64,000 bases of DNA from Corynebacterium suedekumii (GTDB lineage Bacteria; Actinomycetota; Actinomycetes; Mycobacteriales; Mycobacteriaceae). The position numbers and the translations under genes are program-made. The notes beneath the pieces were generated by a model. It was not told the origin of the DNA and did not search any database. It saw only the letters and a program-made list of their open reading frames with translations. Below are positions 47,693-60,665 of this stretch, in pieces. The stretch spans positions 1 through 64,000 of the forward strand of contig NZ_CP126970.1 of the NCBI RefSeq assembly GCF_030252185.1, in the 5' to 3' direction. The number at the start of each line of letters is the position of its first letter. The first letter of the stretch is position 1.

Positions 47693-50394
47693 TTGAGTGC
47701 CTCCAGGCGGGCGGTGATGCGTTCGACCTCTTCCTGGGCGACCTGCTGGCGGGTGCGGATCTTCTCCACCACGGCGTCGGGTGCCTTGGACAGGAACGCC
47801 TCGTTGGACAGCTTCTTGGCGGTGCCCTCGAGTTCCTTGTGGGCGGCGGCGAGGTCCTTCTCCAGGCGCTTGCGCTCGGCGGCGACGTCGACGGTGCCGG
47901 AGGTGTCCAGGGCGACGGCGATGGTGGCCTGCGACAGGCGCAGTTCGATGGAGGCGGACTCCTCGAAACCGTCGGCGGGCGTCTCGACCTTGGCCAGGGA
48001 ACGCACGGCGGTCTCCAGCGGTGTCAGGTCGGCGGCGGCGAAGTCGATGGTGGCGGGGACCTTCTGGGAGGGCTTGACGCCCTGGTCGGAGCGGAAGCGG
48101 CGGATCTCGGTGATGAGCTTCTCGGCGTCAGCGATACGGCGGGCGGCGACCTCGTCGAGGGCGGCGCCGTCGGTGGTCTCGGCGGCAGTGGGCCAGGCGG
48201 CGAGGACGATCGACTCGTTGTCGGTCAGCGCCTTCCACAGGACCTCGGTGACGAACGGCATCGCCGGGTGAAGCAGCCGCAGGAGGACGTCGAGGACCCG
48301 GCCGAGGACGAGCTGGGTGTTCCGGCCCTCCCGGGAGGCACCCTCGCGCGGGATCTGGGTCTTGGCGATCTCCAGGTACCAGTCACAGAACTCGTCCCAC
48401 GCGAAGTGGTAGAGCTCCTCGTTGGCCTTGGCGAACTGGTAGTCGTCGAAGTAGGCGTCGACCTTCTCCCGAACCTGCTCGAGGCGGTCGAGGATCCAGC
48501 GGTCGGCGTCGGTGAGCTCTTCCCGGGCCGGCAGGTCGCCGACCTCCGCGCCGTTCATGAGGGCGAACTTGGTCGCGTTGAACAGCTTGGTGGCGAAGTT
48601 GCGCGAGGACTGGGCGGCGTCCTCGCCGACGGGCAGGTCGGTGCCCGGGTTGGCGCCGCGGGCGAGGGTGAAGCGCAGGGCGTCGGCGCCGAATCGGTCG
48701 ACCCAGTCCATGGGGTCGATGCCGTTGCCGAGGGACTTGGACATCTTACGGCCGTGCTCGTCACGCACCAGGCCGTGGAGGAAGAGGTGCTCGAAGGGGA
48801 TCTCCGGGCGGCCGTCCTGCCCGGTGCCGAGGACCTCGGGGGTGATCTTCGCGGCGAAGGTGCCGAACATCATCATCCGGGCGACCCAGAAGAAGAGGAT
48901 GTCGTAGGCGGTGACCAGAACGGTCGTGGGGTAGAACTTCGCCAGCTCAGGGGTCTTCTCCGGCCAGCCCATGGTGGAGAAGGGCCACAGCGCGGAGGAG
49001 AACCAGGTGTCCAGGACGTCCGGGTCCTGGGTGTAGCCCTCGGGTGCCTGCTCGTCGGGGCCGACGCAGACGACCTCGCCGTCGGGGCCGTACCAGATGG
49101 GGATGCGGTGGCCCCACCACAGCTGACGGGAGATGGTCCAGTCGTGCATGTTGTCCACCCAGTCGAAGTAGCGCGGCTCCATCGACTCGGGGTGGATCTC
49201 CGTGTCACCGGAGCGGATGGCGTCGCCGGCCATCTGCGCCAGCTCGTCGACCTTGACGAACCACTGCAGCGACAGCCGCGGCTCGATCGGCTCACCGGAG
49301 CGTTCGGAGTGGCCGACGGAGTGCAGGTAGGGGCGCTTCTCGGCGACGATGCGGCCCTGCTCGGCGAGCGCCTCACGCACGGCGACGCGGGCCTCCTCGC
49401 GGGTCAGGCCGTCGAACCGGGTGCCGGTGTCCGCGATGTGGCCGGTGGCGTCCATGATCGTCGGCATGTCCAGGTCGTGGCGCAGGCCGAGGGCGTAGTC
49501 GTTGGGGTCGTGCGCCGGGGTGATCTTCACGGCACCGGACCCGAATTCCGGGTCGACGTAGTCGTCGGCGACGACGACCAGGGAGAGATCGTCGCGGAAG
49601 GGGTGCGGCAGGGTCTGGCCGACGAGGTCCGCGTAGCGGGCGTCGTCGGGGTGGACGGCAATGGCGACGTCGCCAAGCATGGTCTCCAGACGCGTGGTGG
49701 CGACGATGATGTGCGGCTCATCGTCGTTCATGGAGCCGTACCGGAAGGAGACGAGCTCGCCCTCGACATCCTTGTACACGACCTCGATGTCGGAGACGGC
49801 GGTCTCCAGCACCGGCGACCAGTTGACCAGACGGTTCGCGCGGTAGACCAGACCACGGTCGAAGAGTTCCTTGAAGATGGTCTGCACCGCCCGCGACAGG
49901 CCCTCGTCGAGGGTGAAACGCTCGCGGGACCAGTCGACGGAGTCACCGATGGCGCGCATCTGGCCGGTGATGGTGCCGCCGTACTGCTCCTTCCACTCCC
50001 AGACCTTGGCGATGAACTCCTCACGCCCGTAGTCGTAGCGGTCCTTGCCCTCGGTCTCCTTGAGCATCGCCTCGACCTTGGTCTGCGTCGCGATGCCCGC
50101 GTGGTCCATGCCCGGCAGCCACAGCACCTCGTAGCCCTGCATGCGCTTGCGGCGCACCAGCGAATCCATGAGCGTGTGGTCGAGCGCATGGCCCATGTGC
50201 AGCTGACCAGTCACGTTCGGCGGCGGCAGCACAATGGAATAGGCCGGCTTGTCCGAGTCCGGGTCCGCGGTGAAATACCCCGCATCCACCCAGCCCTGGT
50301 AGAGCTCCGCCTCCACGGCCCGGGGATCCCAGGACTTCGGAAGCGCGCCGCTGCGGTCAGTGCCCATCGTGGTGCCATCAGTCTGCTCAGTCAC
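47689..50394 (-). CDS. valS: Valyl-tRNA synthetase
   Basis: 901 aa from GTG at 50394, chosen because TAAGAT (50407-50402) lies exactly seven bases upstream, a leaderless arrangement; an ATG at 50403 would fall inside the -10. The HIGH motif is [19 protein letters not shown] and KMSKS is [14 protein letters not shown]. The editing domain and the carboxy-terminal coiled coil ([19 protein letters not shown]) are complete. It heads the valS-folC-DUF4233 operon. Confidence 0.96.
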   Translation of the reverse strand: MTEQTDGTTMGTDRSGALPKSWDPRAVEAELYQGWVDAGYFTADPDSDKPAYSIVLPPPNVTGQLHMGHALDHTLMDSLVRRKRMQGYEVLWLPGMDHAGIATQTKVEAMLKETEGKDRYDYGREEFIAKVWEWKEQYGGTITGQMRAIGDSVDWSRERFTLDEGLSRAVQTIFKELFDRGLVYRANRLVNWSPVLETAVSDIEVVYKDVEGELVSFRYGSMNDDEPHIIVATTRLETMLGDVAIAVHPDDARYADLVGQTLPHPFRDDLSLVVVADDYVDPEFGSGAVKITPAHDPNDYALGLRHDLDMPTIMDATGHIADTGTRFDGLTREEARVAVREALAEQGRIVAEKRPYLHSVGHSERSGEPIEPRLSLQWFVKVDELAQMAGDAIRSGDTEIHPESMEPRYFDWVDNMHDWTISRQLWWGHRIPIWYGPDGEVVCVGPDEQAPEGYTQDPDVLDTWFSSALWPFSTMGWPEKTPELAKFYPTTVLVTAYDILFFWVARMMMFGTFAAKITPEVLGTGQDGRPEIPFEHLFLHGLVRDEHGRKMSKSLGNGIDPMDWVDRFGADALRFTLARGANPGTDLPVGEDAAQSSRNFATKLFNATKFALMNGAEVGDLPAREELTDADRWILDRLEQVREKVDAYFDDYQFAKANEELYHFAWDEFCDWYLEIAKTQIPREGASREGRNTQLVLGRVLDVLLRLLHPAMPFVTEVLWKALTDNESIVLAAWPTAAETTDGAALDEVAARRIADAEKLITEIRRFRSDQGVKPSQKVPATIDFAAADLTPLETAVRSLAKVETPADGFEESASIELRLSQATIAVALDTSGTVDVAAERKRLEKDLAAAHKELEGTAKKLSNEAFLSKAPDAVVEKIRTRQQVAQEEVERITARLEALK

Positions 50395-50425
50395 GCGGAC
50401 CATCTTAGCGTCCTGCGGAAATCAC

Positions 50426-50456
50426 TTGACCCTCACGTGACGTCATGGTTCATGCT
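50426..50456 (+). promoter_or_regulatory. MerR-type promoter with 19-bp spacer
   Basis: TTGACC at 50426-50431 and CATGCT at 50451-50456 are 19 bp apart; the spacer holds the perfect palindrome TGACGTCA (50438-50445). MerR proteins act on over-long 19-20 bp spacers with a dyad in the spacer, so this is a likely autoregulatory site of the gene it precedes. Confidence 0.6.
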
Positions 50457-50462
50457 GGGGGT

Positions 50463-51152
50463 ATGAGGATCTCCAACGCCGCGCGTGCCGCCGGCTGCTC
50501 CGTCCGCGCCGTCCGTCACTACCACGCCGCCGGTGCCCTCCCCGAGCCCGCGCGCACGCACGGTGGCTACCGCGACTACTCGCTCGCCGACCTCGCAGAC
50601 CTGCTCCGCGTCCGCGCCCTGGTACAGGCGGGCATCCCCCTCAGCGCGATCTCGGTCCCCGACCCCTCGCTATACGACGCCGCCCTCGCCCGCATCGACG
50701 CCCGCCTCACCGCCCTCCACGAACAACGCCGCCACCTGCTCGCCCTGCGCTCCGGGACCCTCGGACTCCCGGCCGACCTCCGCGAGATGATCACCGGGAT
50801 CGGCCGTGACAGTGACTACCTGCGGCTCGAACTCGACAGCCTCGAACTCATGGGCCTGTGCGGGGTGGCCGCCGACGAGACGTGGGAGCGGATGCGGGCC
50901 AACCTCGCCGACCCGGCCCGGCGCGCGGAGTACCGTCGCGCCTTCGACCTGTGGGACCGGCTGGGATCGCTGAAGTCCGAGGACCCCGCGGTCGACGGCA
51001 TCATCGACAACCTCTCCGGCCTCACCCGGGAGGGCCTCATGTCCGGGGTGTGGGAGACCCTCCGACCCGGCAACCTGCCCGTTTCCTCCCGGGACTATGA
51101 GACCCGCGGTGCCCAGACCCGGGCGCTGGCTGAAATATCGGGGCAGTCATGA
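50463..51152 (+). CDS. MerR-family transcriptional regulator
   Basis: 229 aa. The amino-terminal winged helix is classic: RISNAARAAGCSVRAVRHYH, then GYRDYSLADLADLLRVRALVQ. A dimerisation helix follows (70-100). The 120-residue carboxy-terminal domain lacks clustered Cys, so a metal sensor is unlikely; an organic ligand or no ligand is possible. It leads the cassette: its stop overlaps the next ATG by four bases. Confidence 0.9.
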   Translation: MRISNAARAAGCSVRAVRHYHAAGALPEPARTHGGYRDYSLADLADLLRVRALVQAGIPLSAISVPDPSLYDAALARIDARLTALHEQRRHLLALRSGTLGLPADLREMITGIGRDSDYLRLELDSLELMGLCGVAADETWERMRANLADPARRAEYRRAFDLWDRLGSLKSEDPAVDGIIDNLSGLTREGLMSGVWETLRPGNLPVSSRDYETRGAQTRALAEISGQS

Positions 51153-51868
51153 GATGGCTGCCTGTCGTCCTGGTGGTCCTGGTCGCTGACTGGTGGCTCT
51201 GGCACTCCGGCATCATCAACGGGGCCGGGGCGGTGGCGCTGTTTCTGGGGGCCGAGGCGTGCATTGCGCTCACCGCCCTGCTGGTGGCGTGGCGCACCGG
51301 CCGGGACATTCTCCCGTTGCGGCTCATCCGGCACGAACTCGGTGCCTGGGCCGACCTGGCCCGCCTGCTCCGCGGCCGTCGGGTCGTACCGGAGGGTTCG
51401 GTCGCCCTCCCCGCCCAGCGCGGCTGGTGGCACCTGCCCGTGATGATCTCGGTGGCCACCGCCATCGAGATCACCGCCATCGAGCTGCTCCTTCCCTGGC
51501 CGACGGTCCGCCTCGTCCTGCTCCTCCTGTCGATTTACTCCCTGCTCCTCCTATGGGGCTACGTTGCCGCCGGTGTGGTGCACCCCCACTTTCTCGGCGA
51601 CGAACTGGTTCTGCGCCGGGGCCGGACCGTCGTCGCCCGGATCCCCCTCGACGACGTGCAGGAGGTGCGCAGCGAACGGACATTTGAGGCGGGGAGCCAC
51701 GCGATCGTCGATACGCAACTGATCCTGGGCGGGCCGGAAGGCACGAACGTCAGGATCAACTGCTCCCCCACCCCGGCGCTGCTTCCGCGGTGGCCGTGGC
51801 AACCCGACCGCCACGTGGCGGTCACCCGGTGCGCGCTGTGGCTCGACGCCCCGGAGTCACTACGCTGA
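51149..51868 (+). CDS. Membrane protein with bacterial PH-like domain
   Basis: 239 aa. Helices at about 4-22, 26-45 and a pair at 96-145 anchor the protein; after residue 148 the chain HFLGDELVLRRGRTVVARIP, DDVQEVRSERTF and TQLILGGPEGTNVRINC reads like a bacterial PH domain (beta strands with a conserved basic turn). It is coupled to the MerR gene by an ATGA overlap and probably under its control. No named family recognised. Confidence 0.8.
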   Translation: MRWLPVVLVVLVADWWLWHSGIINGAGAVALFLGAEACIALTALLVAWRTGRDILPLRLIRHELGAWADLARLLRGRRVVPEGSVALPAQRGWWHLPVMISVATAIEITAIELLLPWPTVRLVLLLLSIYSLLLLWGYVAAGVVHPHFLGDELVLRRGRTVVARIPLDDVQEVRSERTFEAGSHAIVDTQLILGGPEGTNVRINCSPTPALLPRWPWQPDRHVAVTRCALWLDAPESLR

Positions 51869-51873
51869 CCACC

Positions 51874-52956
51874 GTGCAGACTTCTTCGCGACTCCTGTGG
51901 AACACCGGCCTGCCCGCCGCCGTCCCCTCCCGGGACCGGGCCCACCGACTCGCCCAACGCAGCGCCCCCGGTGCCAGTCTCCTCGGTGTGATCGCGTCCG
52001 CAGACACGGCGCTGGCGACCTCCCTGAGCCAGGAGGACTGGGAGGCCCTCTACGGAGCCACGGATGAAGGCCTGGTCCTCGACCGCCTGGTGTGGCCGCT
52101 GACGGCGACCGCCACGGCGATCATCATCATCCCCCTGCTGCTGTGGCTGCTCCTACGGGTCCTGCCGGGCCGGGTGGGCATCGTGGTCGGCGTGATCGTC
52201 CTCGCGTGGTCCGCGATCTACCCCGCGATCTACCCCGCGATCTACCTCGTCGAGTTCTGGTTCAGCCTGGCGTGGACGGTCCTGGTGGTGCTGCTGACCT
52301 GCCTCGGTTGGGCGTACCTGACCCACTGGACGCTGGTCCGGGCGCTCCGCGAGATCCCCGACTCCCTGCGCCAGAGCTTGTTCTACCTGCCGCTGCTGCT
52401 GGTGGCGTTCCTGTTCTTCTTCTTCAACTCCAACCTCTGGCAGCTCGCCGTCGCGTAGAACATCACTCAGGCGCTGCTCGTCGCCCTGCTCCTGTGGACG
52501 ATGGGTGCCCTGGTGTGCGTGGTCACCGTCAACCGTCACGTCGAGACCGTGCTGCAGGAGGTGGAGAGCACCCTGCCCCTGCGGGTGAAGCTCAACATCC
52601 GGTGGAATGCGGCGAGCGTCCACCTCGCACAGGCCAGCATCTTCGGCCTGCTGGTGTTCGTCGGGTTCTTCGTGTTCGGTCTGGCCGCGGTGCCGCAGGC
52701 GACCATCGCCACGTGGACCGGCACGCCGACTGTCCTTGTCACTCTCGGCCCGCTGTACTTCTCTGGCGCGCTGGTCAAGGTCAGCTGGGTGCTCGGCGGC
52801 TTCGCCAGCCTCTACATGGCCACCACCGCCGCCGGCGACCGCGAACGCCGCGAGGAGCACCTCGGCCCTGTCACCGAGCAGATGGGCGGGGTCTTGAGGC
52901 GGGTGTGGTCGGGAGCCGGTTCCACCGGAGTCGGCCGGGGCAGCACTGACGTCTGA
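51874..52956 (+). pseudogene. Polytopic membrane protein interrupted by an in-frame amber codon
   Basis: GTG at 51874 follows TACGCT by seven bases. The frame reads 194 codons with five helices, then TAG at 52456-52458, then continues in the same frame through NITQALLVALLLWTMGALV and further helices to a TGA at 52956, about 360 codons in all. TAG could derive from CAG (Gln) by one change. A 12-bp tandem repeat (GCGATCTACCCC) gives YPAIYPAIY inside one helix. The second half has an ATG at 52501, but nothing suggests an independent gene. Function unknown; third gene of the MerR cassette. Confidence 0.7.
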
Positions 52957-53000
52957 CACCAGCGGCAGATTCCCCGCATTTCCGGCCCGGTGTCAGACGT
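52949..53000. repeat. 52-bp hairpin repeat, pair B copy 1
   Basis: ACGTCTGACACC and GGTGTCAGACGT are perfect 12-bp arms; the middle has GCGGCAGATTCCCCGCATTT. Length, TGACAC core and GATTC-CCCG centre match pair A at 45489. Confidence 0.85.
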
Positions 53001-53051
53001 TAGAGCTGATTCGGGTCAGCCCGGACCTGACACACCCACCGAGTGGCACTG

Positions 53052-53103
53052 ACGTCTGACTCCAGCGGCAGATTCCCCGCATTTCCGGCCCGGTGTCAGA
53101 CGT
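53052..53103. repeat. 52-bp hairpin repeat, pair B copy 2
   Basis: Same as copy 1 with one change in the left arm (GACTCC for GACACC); similarity continues to the right as GAGCTGATTC-GGTCAGC. It ends 16 bp before the Hsp70-like stop codon. Confidence 0.85.
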
Positions 53104-53118
53104 GGGAGCTGATTCAGG

Positions 53119-54591
53119 TCAGCCCTCCCCCGCGCTCGCCTGCACCTGGACGTCCAATTCCGGGACTTCGACGGTGATGGTGGTGATGCCATCGGCGTCG
53201 ACGGTGACGGTCTCAATGACCTCGGGGCCGTTTTCGCGGCGTTCCACGGTCACCTGCGACAGATCCGCCACATTCGCCAGATCCGCGGCGAAGGGCACGA
53301 GGACCTCGGCCAGGGGTGCGAGGTCTCCGGGTTCGCCGTCGGCCGTCGCGGCGTATTCGACGAAGCGGAACCAGCCGAGGTTGTGGGCGGCGCGGTAGCG
53401 GCGGGTGACGGTGATGGTGCCGTCGTCACCTGCCGGGGCGCCGGGGGCGACGAGCGGGTCGAAGCTCACGGCGGCGCCGCTGTCGGATTCGCGGAAGACG
53501 CCGATGCCGCGGGTGAGGCGGTCGTTCAGGGCGTAGTCGGAATCCGGGTCGGCGGCGATGGCCAGGCCGACGGCGGTGGAGGCGGTGGGCAGGGGTGAGC
53601 GGTGGACGCGGCGGCCGAAGCGTTCGCGCAGCAGGCGGGGCACGAGTGGGAGGGCGGTGGCGCCACCGACGAGGTAGATGCCGGCGATGTCGGTGTCCGT
53701 GAGAGTCTCGGAGTCACCGATGAGCGGGCGCAGGGCGGCCAGGGTGCGTTCGATGAGCGGAGTGGCGTCGTCGTGGAAGTCGGTGACGGGGACGATGACG
53801 TCGTCGTCGCCGAGTTCGAGGATGATGCGGCGGGACTGGGGCCGGAGCTGTTCCTTGGCGGTGCGGGCCTCGTCGAGGAGGCGTCGGCGGGCGCGGGCCC
53901 CGAAGACGTCGTCGCCACGGCCGGTCGCCGCCAGGGCCAGGTCGGCGAGGACCTCGTCAAAGTCGTCGCCGCCGAGGCGGGAGATGCCGAGGGAGGTGAT
54001 GACGTCGTGGCGGTGGGCGTCGATACGCATGAGGGTGGCGTCGAAGGTGCCGCCGCCAAGGTCGTAGACGATGATGCTGGAGCGCTTCGTGTTGAGGGTG
54101 CGCGCGTGGCGGTGGGTGTACTCGAACGCGGCGGCTGAGGGTTCGTTGACCAGGCCGAGGACGGTCGCGCCAGCGCGGGTGAAGGCGTCGAGGGTGAGCA
54201 GCCGTTGGGCGGAGAGAGCGTTGGCGGGGACACCGAGGACCACCTCAATCGCGTCGTCGCCGGCGACCTCGCGCAGCGTGTCGACGACCTCCACCGCTAA
54301 TGCCGCCAGCACCTCCCCGAGGGGGCGGGTCTGCTCGCCCAGCCGCACCGGGGTCTCGGCGGTGACGTCGGGGGCGGTGAGCAGGCGTTTGACGGAGCGG
54401 GTCAGGGTCGGGTTGTCCCGTTCGAGGGCGCGCCAGCCGGCGACGATCCGGTCCCCCTCGAGGGCGACGACGGAGGGCAGGTGGTCCTGCGGGTCGCCGG
54501 CGGTGTCGGTCATGGTGACCACGGGGTAGTTGCCGCGGTCCACCGTGGCCACGACGGTGCGGGTGGTGCCGAAATCGATGCCGAAGCGCAT
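53119..54591 (-). CDS. Hsp70-family (DnaK-like) protein
   Basis: 490 aa, shorter than DnaK. The actin-like ATPase is complete (1-365): FGIDFGTTRTVVATV (phosphate 1), VYDLGGGTFDATLMRI (phosphate 2) and IAGIYLVGGATALPLVPRLL (adenosine). After it comes a short beta domain (about 385-490) and no helical lid, so substrate handling must differ from DnaK. No DnaJ or GrpE adjacent. TAGGGT lies seven bases before the ATG; the IS481 element begins 43 bp upstream, leaving the promoter just intact. Confidence 0.88.
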   Translation of the reverse strand: MRFGIDFGTTRTVVATVDRGNYPVVTMTDTAGDPQDHLPSVVALEGDRIVAGWRALERDNPTLTRSVKRLLTAPDVTAETPVRLGEQTRPLGEVLAALAVEVVDTLREVAGDDAIEVVLGVPANALSAQRLLTLDAFTRAGATVLGLVNEPSAAAFEYTHRHARTLNTKRSSIIVYDLGGGTFDATLMRIDAHRHDVITSLGISRLGGDDFDEVLADLALAATGRGDDVFGARARRRLLDEARTAKEQLRPQSRRIILELGDDDVIVPVTDFHDDATPLIERTLAALRPLIGDSETLTDTDIAGIYLVGGATALPLVPRLLRERFGRRVHRSPLPTASTAVGLAIAADPDSDYALNDRLTRGIGVFRESDSGAAVSFDPLVAPGAPAGDDGTITVTRRYRAAHNLGWFRFVEYAATADGEPGDLAPLAEVLVPFAADLANVADLSQVTVERRENGPEVIETVTVDADGITTITVEVPELDVQVQASAGEG

Positions 54592-54628
54592 GCGGAAGAC
54601 CCTAGCCCACCCGCAGGCGACTCACCCG

Positions 54629-54634
54629 GCTAGC
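54629..54634. repeat. 6-bp IS481 target duplication GCTAGC, left copy
   Basis: GCTAGC precedes the left end of the element and is repeated at 55730-55735. It fits the NCTAGN target known for IS481. Confidence 0.85.
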
Positions 54635-54732
54635 TGTACTTCCCCGGGAGGTTGTGAACGGTGTGAGCGAATAAAGGGAACCTCCGGTACGCAGGTGGGT
54701 AACTACACGCACACCAACACCGGAGGTTCCTA

Positions 54733-56899
<2,167 letters not shown>

Positions 56900-56980
56900 A
56901 CTCCATAACCCTCGTCGCGGCGATCGGGCACGATGGACTCCGACAACATGAACGTTCCACCGCAAGAAGGGTCCGCAGGC

Positions 56981-57756
56981 ATGCGCTACGACGATTCCAC
57001 CGGCGCCACCACGGGAGACGCCTATCCCGGCGGCCCCGACATCCCCGACGAGGGTGCCGCCTCCGTGGACCACGTCATCGACATCGCCCTGGCCCAGTTC
57101 GCGGAGCAGGGGTTTCAGGACACCAAGCTCGATCACATCGCCCGCGACTCGGGCATGTCGAAGCGGATGATCCACTACCACTTCGGTGACAAGAAGGGTC
57201 TGTACCGGCGGTGTCTCGTCGAGGCGTTCTCGCTCATCCACCCCTCGCACGAGGCGCTGACGGTGGACACCGGGGTGCCGGTGGAGGGGGTGACCCAGCT
57301 TGTCGACGCCGTGTACCTCAAGATGGTGGAGAACCCCTCCGCGATCCGCATCCTGGCCCTGGAGAGCCTGCACGACGTGCTGCATGTCACGGAACTGTCC
57401 ACCCTGGCGAACCATTCGGAGGTGCTGCTGCACCTGGACAAGCTCCTCATGATCGGTCAAGACGCGGGTGCCTTCCGCCCGGGGATCTCGGCGGAGGATC
57501 TGTTTCTCATGATCTGGTCGCTGGCGTTCTTCCGGGTGTCCAACCGCGACATCATGGTCAACCTCTTCGACATCGACACCACCGACGAGGAGAACACCGA
57601 GGGCATGCGCCGGATGACGGTGGATGCGGTCCTGGCGTTCCTTACCTCGAACGTGGCCGGCAGTGGCCGCAGCAGCTACCTCAGCGGTAGCCGCGCGTTC
57701 GACGAGACGCAGTCGGCGGCGGACATCTACGGCGCGGAGGACATCGGGGACGGCGC

Positions 57757-57760
<4 letters not shown>
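56981..57760 (+). CDS. TetR/AcrR-family transcriptional regulator
   Basis: 259 aa from ATG at 56981, ten bases after AGAAGG; upstream in-frame ATGs at 56933 and 56948 precede codons with poor third-position G/C. The helix-turn-helix region is [38 protein letters not shown] (read as residues about 45-80). The ligand domain is unassigned. It is divergent from mdh and its stop overlaps the clpX stop by four bases. Confidence 0.86.
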
Positions 57761-59040
<1,280 letters not shown>

Positions 59041-59135
59041 GTCGGTAACTGTTCTCGCTTCGCTGGGAGAGGGCGGGGATGTCTCCCCCACTGTACTAAG
59101 AGCGTCAAACACGGGCGGCAGGCTCGCCCCACGCG

Positions 59136-59182
59136 TATCGACGCCGCGCTCCCCCGCAGTGCGGGGAGGCGCGGCGTCGATA
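59136..59182. repeat. Near-perfect hairpin after pcaJ
   Basis: Arms of 22 nt (TATCGACGCCGCGC at the outer end) pair at 20 positions around AGT. It follows the pcaJ stop by 13 bp and has no T-tract. Similar in sequence to the hairpin after pcaD at 63546. Confidence 0.7.
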
Positions 59183-59194
59183 AGGAGAAGGCGG

Positions 59195-59839
59195 TTACAC
59201 GCCCTCGGCGACCTCGAAGGGGGCCTCGGTGACCTCGCGGACCGAGTCCACGGTCTCGCCCTCGGCGACCTGCAGGAGGGTGAGTCCGTCGTTGGCGTCG
59301 ACGGAGAAGACGGCGTAGTTGGTGACGATCATGTCGACACACTTCGCACCCGTCAGCGGCAGCACGCACACCGGGAGGACCTTGGAGTCACCCTTCTTGG
59401 TGGTGTGGTCCATCATGACGATGATCTTCTGGGCGCCGTGGACGAGATCCATCGCGCCACCCATGCCCTTGACCATCTTGCCGGGAATCATCCAGTTGGC
59501 CAGGTCGCCGTACTGGGAGACCTCCATGGCGCCGAGGACGGCGACGTCGACCGCGCGGGAGCGGATCATGGCGAAGGAGTCGGAGGAGGAGAAGAAGGAG
59601 CCACCCTCGGTGATGGTGATGGTCTCCTTGCCGGCGTTGATCAGCTCCGGATCCAGCTCGTCCTCGGTCGGGTACGGGCCGACGCCGAGGATGCCGTTCT
59701 CGGAGTGCAGCACAACCTCGAGCCCCTCGGGCAGGTAGCCGGGGATGAGGGTCGGCATGCCGATGCCGAGGTTGACGTACTGGCCGTTCTCGAGCTCTTC
59801 CGCCACGCGGGCGGCCATCTGTTCCTTGGACCAGGTCAT
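59195..59839 (-). CDS. pcaJ: 3-oxoadipate CoA-transferase subunit B
   Basis: 214 aa. With PcaI it moves CoA from succinyl-CoA to 3-oxoadipate in aromatic breakdown. The CoA-transferase glutamate is Glu47 in [24 protein letters not shown] is the amino-terminal family stretch. Start overlaps the pcaI stop by one base (TAATG), so expression is coupled. Confidence 0.92.
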   Translation of the reverse strand: MTWSKEQMAARVAEELENGQYVNLGIGMPTLIPGYLPEGLEVVLHSENGILGVGPYPTEDELDPELINAGKETITITEGGSFFSSSDSFAMIRSRAVDVAVLGAMEVSQYGDLANWMIPGKMVKGMGGAMDLVHGAQKIIVMMDHTTKKGDSKVLPVCVLPLTGAKCVDMIVTNYAVFSVDANDGLTLLQVAEGETVDSVREVTEAPFEVAEGV

Positions 59840-60582
59840 TACTGGGTCACCGTCCTGTTCTCGATACCGGTCTCCTGCGGGCCGACCTCGACGACACGGT
59901 CGACGAAGATGCCCGGCAGATCAACCTCTTCCGGATCAATGACATCGACGAGGTGCTCGACCTGCGCGATGGTCACCTTGCCGCTCATCGCGGCGTCGGC
60001 GTTGAAGTTCATGGCGGTCTTGTTGAACACCAGGTTGCCGTAGCGGTCACCCTTGTGGGCGTGAACGAGGGCGTAGTCCGCGCGGATGGACTCCTCGAGC
60101 ACGTAGAGGGTGCCGTCGAACTCGCGGGTCTCCTTCGGCTTGGACACGATGGCCACCGAGCCGTCCTCATTGTACCGCTGCGGCAGGCCGCCCTCGGCGA
60201 CCTGGGTGCCCACACCGGCGGTGGTGTAGAACGCCGGGATGCCGGCGCCACCGGCGCGCATGCGCTCGGCGAGGGTGCCCTGCGGGGTGAACTCGACGGT
60301 GAGCTCACCGGCGAGGTACTGGCGGGCGTACTCCTTGTTGGAGCCGAGGTAGGAGCCGATCGACTTGGCGATCCGCTTGTCGGCCAGCAGCAGGCCGAGG
60401 CCGAAGCCGTCGGTGCCGAGGTTGTTGGAGATGATCGTCAGGTCACCGGCGCCCTGGGAGCGGAGGGCGTCGATGAGGCGGGCGGGGATGCCGACCAGGC
60501 CGAATCCACCGACGGCGATGGACGCACCGTCGGGAATGTCGGCGACAGCCGCATCGATGGATGAGAGGGTCTTGTCAAGCAT
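59839..60582 (-). CDS. pcaI: 3-oxoadipate CoA-transferase subunit A
   Basis: 247 aa from ATG at 60582. The glycine-rich coenzyme A binding loop [16 protein letters not shown] is at 22-37, and [15 protein letters not shown] in the middle. TACAGT lies seven bases before the ATG, with TTGTGC 18 bp further, so the divergent promoter is leaderless. It forms the pcaIJ pair, divergent from pcaR. Confidence 0.92.
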   Translation of the reverse strand: MLDKTLSSIDAAVADIPDGASIAVGGFGLVGIPARLIDALRSQGAGDLTIISNNLGTDGFGLGLLLADKRIAKSIGSYLGSNKEYARQYLAGELTVEFTPQGTLAERMRAGGAGIPAFYTTAGVGTQVAEGGLPQRYNEDGSVAIVSKPKETREFDGTLYVLEESIRADYALVHAHKGDRYGNLVFNKTAMNFNADAAMSGKVTIAQVEHLVDVIDPEEVDLPGIFVDRVVEVGPQETGIENRTVTQ

Positions 60583-60589
60583 GCCCCAG

Positions 60590-60636
60590 ACTGTACACTG
60601 ATGTTCACGCACTGCACAAGGGTTCACATTGCGAAC
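60590..60636. promoter_or_regulatory. pcaI/pcaR divergent promoter and operator
   Basis: On the minus strand TTGTGC (60619-60614) and TACAGT (60595-60590) form the pcaI promoter. GTTCACATTGCGAAC at 60622-60636 is a palindrome with GTTC/GAAC ends; a related half, GTTCACGCACTGCAC, lies at 60603-60617 over the promoter spacer. These suit an IclR-type regulator such as PcaR. Confidence 0.55.
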
Positions 60637-60665
60637 TATCATCGCCACCGAAAGGAGTTGATCGA

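Noticed and set aside
52501-52956. Separate gene starting at ATG 52501
   Set aside because: Same frame as the upstream part, no ribosome site or -10, and the region before the ATG continues a membrane helix.
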